Source: Cohnella candidum (GTDB lineage: Bacteria; Bacillota; Bacilli; Paenibacillales; Paenibacillaceae). Taken from it: a stretch of DNA of 64,000 nt. This document shows, piece by piece, positions 17,321-26,436 of the stretch. Each line of letters begins with the position of its first letter. Within the stretch, counting starts at the first letter, position 1. A program made the translations under genes and the position numbers. Location of the stretch: positions 2,205,001 to 2,269,000 of the forward strand of contig NZ_CP033433.1 of assembly GCF_003713065.1 (NCBI RefSeq). The letters are read 5' to 3'. Under the pieces are notes generated by a model, which was given only the letters and a program-made list of their open reading frames with translations, had not been told where the DNA came from and made no database searches.

Positions 17321-18405
17321 ACGCCATCGAATTTCTAGAACAAACTTTCAATTCTTGCGAACGCCAATTGGGCCATCACGGCAAACGGAATATCCGGGTG
17401 CTGAAGGAAGCCTTCGAGCAAATCGAGGAAAGCCGGTTAAGCGATCGGTACGGGACGGGAGCGGTCATCGAAGATTTTCAAGCGAAAATGGCGGCCCTTC
17501 TCGGCAAAGAAGCGGCAGTGTTCTTCCCGAGCGGGACGATGGCCCAGCAAATCGCGCTGCGGATCTGGTGCGACGAGAAGAGCCTGAAGAAGGTCGCTTA
17601 CCATCCGCTGAGCCACCTGGAAATCCATGAGCAAGACGGCTTGAAGGAGCTGCACGGGATTCAAACGGTACTGTTGGCGGATCGGGACCGCGTAATCGAG
17701 TTGGAAGACGTGAAGGGCATGACCGAAAACGTTGCCTGCATCCTGCTCGAGCTGCCCCAGCGCGAGATCGGCGGCCAGCTTCCGAGCTTCGAAACGCTTG
17801 TCGGCATCTCGGATTACTGCCGGGAGAAAGGCATCGGGCTGCATCTGGACGGAGCCCGGCTGCTCGAGGTGCTGCCGTACTACGGCAAAACAGCCGCCGA
17901 AGTGTGCGCGTTGTTCGACAGCGTCTACCTCTCCTTCTACAAAGGAATCGGCGGAATCGCGGGTGCGATACTGGCGGGTGATTCCGAGTTCCTCTCCAAA
18001 TCGAAAATATGGAAAAGGCGCTATGGCGGCGACTTGATCAGCCTGTACCCCTACATTCTGTCGGCGGATTACTACTACGAACTTAGAGCTCCCAAAATGG
18101 GGCAGTATTACGAAGATGCCAAGGAACTGGCCGCATCGTTCAACGCCTGCCATGGCGTCTCCACGCTGCCGGTCGTGCCCGTCTCGAACATGTTCCACGT
18201 CCATATTGATCTCCCTAAAGAGAAGGCGGCTTCGATCCTGGCTGAGGTCCAACGGGCAACGGGAATCGGATTTACTTCTTATTTGAAGGAAATCGACGAG
18301 TCGACCTGTGCTTTCGAGATGAGCGTGGGCGATCAATATGCGGATTTACCGAAAGAGGATCTCCGTCGGGCGTTCCGGTTACTCGACGATGGCATGAAAG
18401 CATAA
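17317..18405 (+). CDS. Threonine aldolase-like PLP enzyme (beta-eliminating lyase family)
   Basis: 362 residues, fold-type I PLP enzyme related to low-specificity L-threonine aldolase. Visible: DRYGTGAVIEDFQAKMAAL, FFPSGTMAQQIALR, LHLDGARLLEVL (Asp for PLP) and the lysine segment YLSFYKGIGGIAGA. Threonine aldolases usually have SFSKGLGAP; the YKGIGG variant belongs to a related subgroup, so the substrate is uncertain. It overlaps the AraC stop by ATGA, making a two-gene unit ended by a hairpin. Confidence 0.8.
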   Translation: MNAIEFLEQTFNSCERQLGHHGKRNIRVLKEAFEQIEESRLSDRYGTGAVIEDFQAKMAALLGKEAAVFFPSGTMAQQIALRIWCDEKSLKKVAYHPLSHLEIHEQDGLKELHGIQTVLLADRDRVIELEDVKGMTENVACILLELPQREIGGQLPSFETLVGISDYCREKGIGLHLDGARLLEVLPYYGKTAAEVCALFDSVYLSFYKGIGGIAGAILAGDSEFLSKSKIWKRRYGGDLISLYPYILSADYYYELRAPKMGQYYEDAKELAASFNACHGVSTLPVVPVSNMFHVHIDLPKEKAASILAEVQRATGIGFTSYLKEIDESTCAFEMSVGDQYADLPKEDLRRAFRLLDDGMKA

Positions 18406-18428
18406 GCGGCGAAGGCCGCTTTTTCTTT
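18405..18428 (+). terminator. Terminator of the AraC/aldolase unit
   Basis: AGCGGC-gaa-GGCCGCT-type stem followed by TTTTCTTTT, immediately after the TAA at 18405. Confidence 0.75.
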
Positions 18429-18464
18429 TGGCTCAGGGAACTCCCCGATTCCCCCGTCGGGGAA

Positions 18465-18493
18465 TTGCCGGATTTTAGGGTAGGGTGTGATAT
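18465..18493 (+). promoter_or_regulatory. Candidate promoter of the fnr-like gene
   Basis: TTGCCG, 17-bp spacer, TGATAT. The -10 lies inside the Fnr box at 18486-18501, so Fnr binding would block it. Weak -10; the start of transcription is not certain. Confidence 0.45.
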
Positions 18494-18501
18494 TCCTCAC
18501 A
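18486..18501. promoter_or_regulatory. Perfect Fnr/Crp box upstream of the fnr-like gene
   Basis: TGTGA-TATTCC-TCACA, a full match to TGTGA-N6-TCACA. It lies 105 bp before the ATG of the Fnr-type regulator and suggests autoregulation. Confidence 0.8.
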
Positions 18502-18606
18502 CTTTTTTCGGGGAAAACCCTCCCCGAACTTCAGGAGATTCCCCGATAACGAAAACGGCTTGCGGGAGGTAAGATAGATTCAACAGCAAATAAGGGGTTG
18601 GCGAAA

Positions 18607-19368
18607 ATGGCCATTAGCGAAACGGTATTGTTGAAGGGTGCCGGCGCAGCGACGGAACGGAAAGAGAATCCGCTGGGCATCCAAAGCTTCTTCTCGGCAG
18701 AGCAATTCGAACGGATCGCCGAGCTGATGTATCCCAAACGCGCGGAAGCCGGCAGCTACCTGTTCTGGGAAGGCGAACCGACCGGCAAGCTTTACTACAT
18801 CCGTTCGGGCAAGGTGAAGCTGCGGAAATCGACCGAGGACGGCAAAGACTTCATTCTCTCCATCCTGCAGGCGGGCGACATGATTTGCGAACCGGAGGAC
18901 GGCATGCGCGCCGTGCACAGCTTCAGCGCCGAAGTGATGGAGAACGCGGACATCGGCGTCGTGCAATGGAAAGACCTGGAGATCCTGCTCTACCGCCACG
19001 GCGACTTCGCCGTCCGGTTCATGAACTGGATGGCGCTGATGCACCGCGTCACCGAATCGAAATTCCGCGATCTGCTTCTCTACGGCAAACCGGGCGCTCT
19101 GGCTTCCACGCTGATCCGGATGGCGAACACGTACGGCGTCATGGGAGCGGACGGTATCCGGATTTCGCTGAAGCTGACGAACGCCGAGCTGGCCGAATTC
19201 ATCGGGACGACCCGGGAAAGCGTCAACCGGATGCTGAACGGCCTGAAAGAAGAAGGAACGATCGACATCCGCAAAGGCCGGATCGTCATTCTGGACCTGA
19301 AAGCCTTGAAAGGCATGTGCCATTGCCCCGCCTGCCCCGCTTGCCCGAAGGAAGTTTGTAGGATCTGA
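18607..19368 (+). CDS. Crp/Fnr family regulator, Fnr type with C-terminal Cys cluster
   Basis: 253 residues: a cyclic-nucleotide-binding-like beta-roll at about 25-130 (FWEGEPTGKLYYIRSGKVKL), a dimer helix, and a C-terminal winged HTH with TNAELAEFIGTTRESVNR as recognition region (TRESVNR as in Fnr/Crp). The tail after LKGM holds five Cys in CHCPACPACPKEVC. B. subtilis Fnr binds its 4Fe-4S cluster with C-terminal cysteines, so this is probably an oxygen or NO sensor. ATG 18607 has AAGGGG 9 bp upstream. Boxes for it appear upstream of itself, doxX and hcp. Confidence 0.87.
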   Translation: MAISETVLLKGAGAATERKENPLGIQSFFSAEQFERIAELMYPKRAEAGSYLFWEGEPTGKLYYIRSGKVKLRKSTEDGKDFILSILQAGDMICEPEDGMRAVHSFSAEVMENADIGVVQWKDLEILLYRHGDFAVRFMNWMALMHRVTESKFRDLLLYGKPGALASTLIRMANTYGVMGADGIRISLKLTNAELAEFIGTTRESVNRMLNGLKEEGTIDIRKGRIVILDLKALKGMCHCPACPACPKEVCRI

Positions 19369-19425
19369 ATCTGCCAGCGGGACCCCATTAACACGGTTTT
19401 TGCGTATTCATTCTGAATGACATAA

Positions 19426-19475
19426 AAACAGGGCTGTCCGAGAGGTTATGAGAGACCTCTTGGGCAGCCCTGTTT
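19426..19475. terminator. Long convergent terminator between fnr-like gene and lutC
   Basis: A 21-bp stem with two G-U pairs and an 8-nt loop; five T follow on the minus strand. Serves lutC and probably the regulator gene from the other side. Confidence 0.85.
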
Positions 19476-19480
19476 GATGT

Positions 19481-20206
19481 TCAGCCGATGATGAGCGCGT
19501 AGACGATTCCCGGTCCGTGTACCCCGATCGTCAGGTCATTCTCGATGTCCGCCGAACGGCTCGGACCCGAGATGAAGTGGATGCCCGCCGGCAGGTTGGC
19601 CCGCCCCGCCCGGTCGAAGTCGGGCAGGATTTCGCCGAGCCGGGTTTTCAACCGGTCGGCCGGGATCAGCGCGAACAGCACGGTCGGCAGCAGGCTGACC
19701 GAGCGGCCTTTGGTTTTATCCGACAGCACGGTGATCGAACCGGTGTAAGCGGCGGCGTAGTCGGCGAGCACGACGCCGAAGTCGGCTTCGGCTGCCCTGG
19801 CTTTCCAGTCGCCGGCCGGATCCTCGTTCCAGACGGAGACGTGGGCGTCCGGGATCGCGGCTTCCAATCCGAGATCGGCCAGCTCGCGCTGGTCCTGGCG
19901 GACGACGTATTTCGCCCCCATCTCGGCCGCTTTGCCGGCGATGAACGCCTTCGCTTCATCCATGCCTGGGAGCCGTTGCGCATGGCCGCCTACGGCCTTG
20001 AAGTTCTCGATGAACTTCGCGATCCGCTCTTCCATCTGCCATTCGAATGCGTTCCAGAATTCGGGCGCCCCCCGGAAAGGGCGCTGAGGCGGCTCCGTCA
20101 CGCGAGGCCGTTTCAGCTTCGCCGCGATGTCGTTCATGAAAGCCGCCTGCTTGGCGCATGATTCCTTCTCCAGCCGGGCCAGCAGCTCTTGATGCGTCTC
20201 AGCCAT
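19481..20206 (-). CDS. lutC: Lactate utilisation protein C
   Basis: LUD-domain protein of 241 residues, the third part of the LutABC L-lactate oxidation complex in the cytosol. Seen: the VSVWNEDPAGDW and DFGVVLADYAAAYTGSITVLS blocks and the ending HFISGPSRSADIENDLTIGVHGPG typical of LutC. It overlaps lutB by 8 bp and ends the rha-lut operon before a strong terminator. Confidence 0.93.
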   Translation of the reverse strand: MAETHQELLARLEKESCAKQAAFMNDIAAKLKRPRVTEPPQRPFRGAPEFWNAFEWQMEERIAKFIENFKAVGGHAQRLPGMDEAKAFIAGKAAEMGAKYVVRQDQRELADLGLEAAIPDAHVSVWNEDPAGDWKARAAEADFGVVLADYAAAYTGSITVLSDKTKGRSVSLLPTVLFALIPADRLKTRLGEILPDFDRAGRANLPAGIHFISGPSRSADIENDLTIGVHGPGIVYALIIG

Positions 20207-21713
20207 GATGTCCGCCGCCTCCCTTGCCTCTTTCTTTCAGAATCGCTTCCATCCGCGCCTTCACGGCGGGATCCATCGCCTTACTCGCGTCGGTCGTCTC
20301 GCGCTTCAATCGGTCCCATTGCTGGCGGAACGAACGCTTCGCCAGCGAAGGCGCCACGCGATACGTGTTCCAGCCTTTCAGCGGACCGACCTTCAAGCGG
20401 ATGCCTCCGCCGCGGACGACCAGCTTCTGCCCGATCTGTCCGAGCTTGACCGCCGCTCCCATGACGCCGGAACCCCCGGCGACGGCCGCGAAGCCTTTCA
20501 TGCCAGCCGATTCCAGCTTGTTGCCGTGCCCGGATTCCACCTTGCGGCGCCGCAGGTAGACGAGCATGTCGTGCAGCGGAATCTTGACCGGACACGCTTC
20601 ATAGCAGGCGCCGCACAAGCTGGAAGCGTTGGCGATGTCGTCCCATTCCGCCACGTTCTTCTGCAGAGCCGGCGTCAGCACCGCGCCGATCGGGCCGCTG
20701 TAAGTGCCGCCGTAAGCGTGGCCTCCAATGTGCCGATAGACCGGGCAGGCGTTCAAGCAAGCCCCGCAGCGGATGCAGTTCAGCAGCTCCTGGAATTCCG
20801 GATCGCCGAGTTGATTGGAACGGCCGTTGTCGACGATGATGATGTGCATTTCCTCCGGTCCGTCGGCGTCCGCTTCCCGCCGCGGTCCGGTAATGCCGGA
20901 CATGTAGACGGTCAGCTTCTGCCCCGTCGCGGATCTCGGCAGCAGCGTCGCCATCACTTCGAGGTCGGTCCAGGATGGGATGATGCGTTCCATGCCCATG
21001 AGCGTGATCTGCGTTTTCGGAACGGTCGTGACCATGCGCGCGTTGCCTTCGTTCTCGAACAACACCATCGACCCGGTCTCCGCGATCGCGAAGTTGCAGC
21101 CGGTCATGCCGATGTCGGCTTCGAGGAATTTCTCGCGCAGCTTCTTGCGGACGAACCCCGCCAGGATCGTCGTGTCCGCCTCCAGCGTCTCGCCTGCTTC
21201 CTTGGACAGAAGCTCGGCGATCTGGTAGCGGTTTTTGTGGATCGCGGGAATGATGATATGTGACGGCGTCTCGCCTGCCAGTTGGATGATGTACTCACCC
21301 AGGTCCGTCTCGATCGCTTCGACGCCGATGTCGTGGAGCGCATGGTTGAGATGCAGCTCCTCGGTCACCATCGACTTCGATTTGACGACCGTCTTGGCGG
21401 CTTTGCTTTGCGCCACGGCGAGCGCGATGCGCACCGCTTCCGCGCCGGTTTGCGCGAAATGCACATGCACGCCGTTCGCCCGCGCGTTCTCGACGAACAG
21501 GTTCAAATAATAATCCAAATGCGCGATCGTATGAAGCCGGATTTGCCGTCCGCGCTCGCGCCAATCGTCCCAGTTGCCGTGCTGCTCAGCCGCAGCTAGC
21601 TTACCGGTGCGCAAACGCTCGGTCGTAAACTTGACCGCCTTGCGGAGAAACTCGTCGTTCAGCGCCAGCTCCGCGCGCTGTTTGACGCTTCCCTTAGCTT
21701 GTGCCGCGCTCAT
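20199..21713 (-). CDS. lutB: Lactate utilisation iron-sulfur protein B
   Basis: 504 residues: an N-terminal LUD domain and a C-terminal 2x[4Fe-4S] ferredoxin-like segment, IRCGACLNACPVYR and SLCGACYEACPVKIP. It carries electrons in lactate oxidation to pyruvate. The ATG overlaps the lutA stop (ATGA). The C-terminal tail ends in a charged Gly/His stretch. All cluster cysteines are present. Confidence 0.94.
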   Translation of the reverse strand: MSAAQAKGSVKQRAELALNDEFLRKAVKFTTERLRTGKLAAAEQHGNWDDWRERGRQIRLHTIAHLDYYLNLFVENARANGVHVHFAQTGAEAVRIALAVAQSKAAKTVVKSKSMVTEELHLNHALHDIGVEAIETDLGEYIIQLAGETPSHIIIPAIHKNRYQIAELLSKEAGETLEADTTILAGFVRKKLREKFLEADIGMTGCNFAIAETGSMVLFENEGNARMVTTVPKTQITLMGMERIIPSWTDLEVMATLLPRSATGQKLTVYMSGITGPRREADADGPEEMHIIIVDNGRSNQLGDPEFQELLNCIRCGACLNACPVYRHIGGHAYGGTYSGPIGAVLTPALQKNVAEWDDIANASSLCGACYEACPVKIPLHDMLVYLRRRKVESGHGNKLESAGMKGFAAVAGGSGVMGAAVKLGQIGQKLVVRGGGIRLKVGPLKGWNTYRVAPSLAKRSFRQQWDRLKRETTDASKAMDPAVKARMEAILKERGKGGGGHHG

Positions 21714-22438
21714 GCACCCTTCACTCCTTCATAGAGAAGCTCGGCGAGGTGCATGACGCGCACCGGCTCGCCCCTGAACCGAAGATTGCCGGCAATATTC
21801 ATGAGGCATGCCATGTCGAGGCCGACCAGCACTTCGGCTTCCGTCTCCTTGACGTGGTCCACCTTCTCGGTCACCATGGCGCCGGAAATGTCCGCCATTT
21901 TCACCGCGAAAGTCCCGCCGAACCCGCAGCAATCTTGGGCATAGGGCAGCGGCACGAACTCGAGGCCTTGGACGTGCTGAAGCAGCTCCATCGGCTCGTC
22001 TTTCACGCCGAGCAGGCGGCTGCCGTGGCAGGAAGGATGATAAGTGACCTTATGCGGGAACTTCGCGCCGAGGTCTTTCACGCCAAGTACCTGCACGAGG
22101 AACTGCGTGAACTCGTAGGTTTTCTCCTGCAGGCGGCCGGCCTTCTCCAGATAGGCAGGCTCGTCTTTGAAGAGTTCCGGGTAGTGATGAATCATATAGG
22201 TGCAGGAACCGGAAGGCGACACGACGAAATCGCTGTCGTCGAACGCGTCGAGAATCGTCCTCGCGGTTTTCCGCGCCTCGTCCCAGTAGCCGCTGTTATA
22301 AGCAGGCTGGCCGCAGCACGTCTGCACGCGCGGGAACTCCAATTCCACGCCGTAACGGGCGAGCAGGCGGACCATCGCTTCCCCTACGCGAGGATAGATG
22401 GCATCGCTCAGGCAGGTAATGAACAAGGATACTTTCAT
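21710..22438 (-). CDS. lutA: Lactate utilisation protein A (CCG-domain)
   Basis: 242 residues with two cysteine-rich (CCG-type) domains: the first with TCCGQPAYNSGY and SPSGSCTY, the second with SCHGSRLLG and AQDCCGFGGTF. Homologue of the heterodisulfide-reductase-like LutA subunit. GAGG lies 9 bp before the ATG. It follows the DeoR regulator by 18 bp and is coupled to lutB, which ties lactate use to rhamnose breakdown. Confidence 0.94.
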   Translation of the reverse strand: MKVSLFITCLSDAIYPRVGEAMVRLLARYGVELEFPRVQTCCGQPAYNSGYWDEARKTARTILDAFDDSDFVVSPSGSCTYMIHHYPELFKDEPAYLEKAGRLQEKTYEFTQFLVQVLGVKDLGAKFPHKVTYHPSCHGSRLLGVKDEPMELLQHVQGLEFVPLPYAQDCCGFGGTFAVKMADISGAMVTEKVDHVKETEAEVLVGLDMACLMNIAGNLRFRGEPVRVMHLAELLYEGVKGA

Positions 22439-22456
22439 GTTGCGGCACCTCGCTTC

Positions 22457-23221
22457 CTATACGACCGTTAAGCTCAAGCTGCGCTCTTCCAACCGGCCGC
22501 GGATTTCGGAAGGCAGCTTGCGGTCGGTAATGATCTCGTCGATTTGGTCCATGGCGGCTACGTGGGTAAACGCTTGGACGCCGAATTTGCTCGAATCCGC
22601 CAGCAGGATGACGCGGTCCGCCCGGTCGATCATTTTCTGCTTCACACGGGCTTGAAGTTCATTCGATTCGCTGACGCCGCGTTCGGGATGGACGCCTTTG
22701 CAGGAAAAGAAAAGTTTGTCAACGTAATACCCGTCCAAAGTTCGTTCCGCGAGCGGACCGACGAAGGACAGCGAACGCTGCGCCAGCAGGCCGCCGGTGG
22801 AGATGACGTCGATCTTCTCCTTGACGGCGAGCTCAGACGCCACGCGGATCGAATTCGTCAGTACGGTCAGCGGGATGTCCGGCAGGCTGCGGGCCATATA
22901 CCAAGCCGTCGTGCTCGCGTCCAGCAGGATGCGGTCCTTCGGCTGGATCAAGCCGACCGCGGCTTCCGCGATCCGACGCTTCTCCTCGGAATGGAGGATC
23001 TCCCGCTCGGCATACGGAATTTCCGATTGCACGGCATCGTCCTTGACGCTGACCGCGCCGCCGTGGGAACGGCGGAGGCGGCCGGCTTGCTCCAGGCGGT
23101 CCAAATCCCGGCGGATCGTCTCCTCCGTCACGCCGCACAGTTCGCTGAGCTCCGTGACCCGGATGCTTCCCCTGTCGTTGACCAGCTGCACGATTTTATC
23201 GTAACGTTCCGCTACCAGCAT
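22457..23221 (-). CDS. rhaR: DeoR family regulator, likely of rhamnose genes
   Basis: 254 residues: N-terminal winged HTH (IRVTELSELCGVTEETIRRDL, about 18-38) and a DeoR C-terminal sugar-phosphate sensor domain (LLDASTTAWYMARSL, FFSCKGVHPERGVSE). In B. subtilis a DeoR-type RhaR represses the rha genes in response to rhamnulose 1-phosphate. Encoded between rhaB and lutA in one transcript. The symbol is assigned by context and family. Confidence 0.82.
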   Translation of the reverse strand: MLVAERYDKIVQLVNDRGSIRVTELSELCGVTEETIRRDLDRLEQAGRLRRSHGGAVSVKDDAVQSEIPYAEREILHSEEKRRIAEAAVGLIQPKDRILLDASTTAWYMARSLPDIPLTVLTNSIRVASELAVKEKIDVISTGGLLAQRSLSFVGPLAERTLDGYYVDKLFFSCKGVHPERGVSESNELQARVKQKMIDRADRVILLADSSKFGVQAFTHVAAMDQIDEIITDRKLPSEIRGRLEERSLSLTVV

Positions 23222-23254
23222 GTTCGATCCTCTTTCCGATGTCTGAAATGTAAA

Positions 23255-24724
23255 TTAAAGCCCCGTGACTTGCAGGAAGCGGCCGTACGCCTCGTTCCAA
23301 TCGTCCGCGTTCTGCGGTTCGTAGACCGTGACGGGGAACGATTCGCGGATGGCGCCCCGAGCTTCCCAAATGTCCTTGAACTGGCCGCCCGCGATCCATT
23401 GGACCGCCAGGTTGCCGATCGCGCTGCCTTCGGCCGGCCCCGCCCATACGGGTTTGCCGATGGCGTTGGCCGTCCATTGGCACAGCAGCGTATTGTGGAT
23501 GCCCCCGCCGACCATGTGAAGCCCGCCGAACGATTGTCCGGAAAGTTTCTCGGTCAGCTCGAGCACATATCGGTACTTGAAGGCCAAGCTTTCCAAAATG
23601 GCGCGGACGGTCTCGCCCGGCCCTTCCGGCGGCCGCTGTCCCGAGCGTTCGGCGTATTGCCGAATGCGCGCGGGCATATCGCCCGGGTGCAGGAACAGCG
23701 CGTCGTCCGGCTCCAGGAACAGGCCGAACGGCTTCGCTTCGCCCGCCAGCTTAACCAATTCGGGGAACGTATAGGAAACTCCTGCCCGTTCCCATTCGCG
23801 GCGGCTTTCCTGCAGAATCCACAAGCCCATGATGTTCTTGAGCAGCCGATACGTGCCGCCGAAGCCGCCTTCGTTCGTGAAGTTGAACTTCAGCGCGTTA
23901 TCGTCGATGACCGGCCGGTCGACCTCCGTCCCCAGCAGCGACCAAGTGCCGCAGCTGAGATAAGCGAACGAGCGGTCCAGCGCGGGAACAGCAACGACCG
24001 CCGAACCCGTGTCATGCTCCGCAACCGCGACGACCGGAACGGCGCCGATGCCGAGCTCTTCGCGCACCGAAGACCGAAGGCTGCCGGCTGACGCGCCGGG
24101 CTGAAGCACTTCGCCGAACCAGGAGGCGGGCAATCCGAGTTTGCGGATCAACTCGCCGTCCCAACGGTCCTCCACCGGATTGTAAAGCTGCGTGGTGGTC
24201 GCATTGGAAAATTCGTTGAACGATTCCCCGGTCAGGAAATAACGCAGAAGATCGGGAATCATGAGGAACCGCTCGGCGGAATCAAACAACGGCGATCCGG
24301 CGCTTTTCATGGCGTACAGCTGATATAGCGTATTGAAAGGCAGAAACTGAATGCCGGTCCGGGCGAATACTTCGGATGATGGCACTTCCTCGAAAAACTT
24401 CTCCATCATGCCGTCCGTATGGCGGTCCCGATAATGGAAGGGGTTACCCAGCAAACCCCCGTCCGGACCGAGCAAGCCGAAGTCGACCGCCCAGGAATCG
24501 ATCCCCAGGCTGGCAGGCTCCACGCCGGCATGCTTCGCTTTCAGCAGCCCTTGCTTGATTTCGTGATAGAGACGGAGAATGTCCCAGTGCAGGCGATCCC
24601 CGACTTGCACGGGATCGTTGGGAAACCGGTGAAGCTCCTCCGTCTCGATGCGGCTGCCGTTCAGCCGGCCGAGGATCGCGCGGCCGCTGCTCGCGCCGAG
24701 GTCGAATGCGAGAATTCCGGACAA
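23255..24724 (-). CDS. rhaB: Rhamnulokinase
   Basis: 489-residue FGGY-family kinase. The N-terminal phosphate loop LAFDLGASSGRAILG, GIDSWAVDFGLL, and the second-domain motif MVGGGIHNTLLCQWTANAIG agree with RhaB. It phosphorylates L-rhamnulose using ATP. TTG start with GGGAGG 8 bp upstream. Follows rhaA by 33 bp and precedes rhaR by 33 bp. Confidence 0.94.
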   Translation of the reverse strand: MSGILAFDLGASSGRAILGRLNGSRIETEELHRFPNDPVQVGDRLHWDILRLYHEIKQGLLKAKHAGVEPASLGIDSWAVDFGLLGPDGGLLGNPFHYRDRHTDGMMEKFFEEVPSSEVFARTGIQFLPFNTLYQLYAMKSAGSPLFDSAERFLMIPDLLRYFLTGESFNEFSNATTTQLYNPVEDRWDGELIRKLGLPASWFGEVLQPGASAGSLRSSVREELGIGAVPVVAVAEHDTGSAVVAVPALDRSFAYLSCGTWSLLGTEVDRPVIDDNALKFNFTNEGGFGGTYRLLKNIMGLWILQESRREWERAGVSYTFPELVKLAGEAKPFGLFLEPDDALFLHPGDMPARIRQYAERSGQRPPEGPGETVRAILESLAFKYRYVLELTEKLSGQSFGGLHMVGGGIHNTLLCQWTANAIGKPVWAGPAEGSAIGNLAVQWIAGGQFKDIWEARGAIRESFPVTVYEPQNADDWNEAYGRFLQVTGL

Positions 24725-24757
24725 GGCGGAAACCTCCCTTATAGGTGTGGCAGGCGA

Positions 24758-26032
24758 TTACCCGCGGTTCAGGAGCACTTCCCGTTCGTATTGCTTCACT
24801 TGCGCGATCCACTCTTCGCGGACCGGCACGCCTTGCTTCGCGCAGTAATAATCCCACACCGCGCCGAACGGATACGTCTTGAACTCCTCGGTCAAGGCCA
24901 GGCGGGTCGTATAATCGCCCTCCAGCTCCGCTTGCTTCAGCGCTTCGACCGGCTCGAGCAACGCCTTCAGCAGCGCCTTGATCGTGTTGCGCGTGCCGAT
25001 GACCCATGCCGCGACGCGGTTGATGCTGGCGTCGAAGAAATCGAGACCGATGTACGTCGTGTCGAGCAGGTCATGGCGCACCAGCTCGCGGCCGATGTCC
25101 ATCAGCTCGTCGTCGAGCACGACGACGTGGTCGCTGTCCCAACGCATCGGGCGGCTCACGTGAAGGAGAATCCCGTTCGTGAACAACGCGAGGGAGGAAA
25201 GTTTATTGGAGATGACTTCCGTCGGATGGAAGTGGCCGGCGTCCAGGCAGATCAGCTTGTCGTTCTGGATTCCGTAACCCATGTAAAATTCATGGGAGCC
25301 CACGACGTAAGCTTCGGAGCCGAGGCCGAAAAGCTTGCTCTCGACCGCGTCCAGGTTGAACGCCGGATTCAGCGGTTCCGCGAACACTTCGTCCAGCGCG
25401 TCTTTCAGGCGCCGGCGAGGAGCCATGCGGTCGACCGGCGTGTCCTTGAAGCCGTCCGGAATCCATACGTTCGTGACGCAGGTTTGGCCGAGCTGCTCGC
25501 CGAAATAAGCGCCGATTTTGCGGGACGCTTTGCAGTGATCGATCCAGAATCGGCGGATGGCCGGGTCCGGATGGCTCAGCGTGAAGCCGTCCTTGGAATT
25601 TTCGTGCGAGAAGCAGGTCGGGTTGAAGTCCAGGCCGAGCCCTTGTTCCTTCGCCCAATCGACCCAACGCTCAAAATGCTTCGGTTCGAGCCGGTCCAGT
25701 TCGACCTTCTCGTCCGTATCCGCGTAAATCGCGTGCAGGTTGACCTTGTGCTTGCCCGGAATCAGGGTGAACGCTTTCTCGAGATCCGCGCGAAGCTCCT
25801 CCGGCGTGCGGGCCGCGCCGGGGTACGATCCGGTGACGCTGATACCGCCCGTCAGCTCTTGATCGCGGTTCAGGAAGCCCCGTACGTCGTCCCCCTGCCA
25901 GCAATGCATCGAGATTTTAATGTCCGTCAGCCGCTCAAGCGCCTTGTCGACGTCGATCCCGTGCCGGGCGTAAAGCTTTTTCGCTTCTTCGTAATTCTTT
26001 TCGATATCGGATGGAATCGCCACTGCCTTCAT
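24758..26032 (-). CDS. rhaA: L-rhamnose isomerase
   Basis: 424 residues, E. coli type RhaA. Strong family blocks: [15 protein letters not shown] [52 protein letters not shown], and metal ligands in [15 protein letters not shown] and [10 protein letters not shown]. Converts L-rhamnose to L-rhamnulose. Overlaps the preceding small gene by 4 bp. Confidence 0.96.
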   Translation of the reverse strand: MKAVAIPSDIEKNYEEAKKLYARHGIDVDKALERLTDIKISMHCWQGDDVRGFLNRDQELTGGISVTGSYPGAARTPEELRADLEKAFTLIPGKHKVNLHAIYADTDEKVELDRLEPKHFERWVDWAKEQGLGLDFNPTCFSHENSKDGFTLSHPDPAIRRFWIDHCKASRKIGAYFGEQLGQTCVTNVWIPDGFKDTPVDRMAPRRRLKDALDEVFAEPLNPAFNLDAVESKLFGLGSEAYVVGSHEFYMGYGIQNDKLICLDAGHFHPTEVISNKLSSLALFTNGILLHVSRPMRWDSDHVVVLDDELMDIGRELVRHDLLDTTYIGLDFFDASINRVAAWVIGTRNTIKALLKALLEPVEALKQAELEGDYTTRLALTEEFKTYPFGAVWDYYCAKQGVPVREEWIAQVKQYEREVLLNRG

Positions 26033-26418
26033 CTCCCGTTCTGATGTGGTTTGATCGGATAAGCCATGACCGACAGCAAGGCGTTGGCGGCCTGCGTCGC
26101 GTCTTGGCGGCTGTATTGGACGACGACCGGCACGTCGCTGCTCACGGCCAAGGAATAAGGCACGCCGGGGGGAATCGCTTCCCCCTCCTTCGCCAGCGTG
26201 CTCGTCCGGATATGGCGGGACCTTCTGCCGGGCACGACGACCAGCACGTTCTCGATCGGTTCCCGGTCTTCGAAGTATACCGTGAAAGAGAGAAGCGCGT
26301 CTTCCGACGAGGTATTCAGCACGCAGACCGATTCATGGCTGACCAGGTCACCCGTGCTGTCCGGCGGAATATAGCCGTCCGGAATGAACCAATGCCGTTC
26401 TCCCATCGCTTTGAACAA
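26029..26418 (-). CDS. Sensory rhodopsin transducer (ASRT) family protein
   Basis: 129 residues with the beta-sandwich pattern of Anabaena sensory rhodopsin transducer: [20 protein letters not shown]-like [15 protein letters not shown], a [12 protein letters not shown] strand and [19 protein letters not shown]. No rhodopsin gene is seen. In such operons the fold probably binds a sugar or acts as an accessory, not a photosignal relay. B. subtilis has the mutarotase rhaM in its rha operon, which is missing here. Starts at TTG with GGGGAGG 9 bp away; a nearby ATG at 26406 lacks spacing. Confidence 0.82.
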   Translation of the reverse strand: MFKAMGERHWFIPDGYIPPDSTGDLVSHESVCVLNTSSEDALLSFTVYFEDREPIENVLVVVPGRRSRHIRTSTLAKEGEAIPPGVPYSLAVSSDVPVVVQYSRQDATQAANALLSVMAYPIKPHQNGR

Positions 26419-26436
26419 GGCAAACGCCCTCCCCGA

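Noticed and set aside
20205..21263. 352-codon open frame antisense to lutB
   Set aside because: Shadow of lutB, whose ferredoxin motifs are intact.
24419..26044. Long open frame antisense to rhaA
   Set aside because: Its length reflects codon bias of the rhaA gene on the other strand; no domain, no start signal, and rhaA is strongly conserved.
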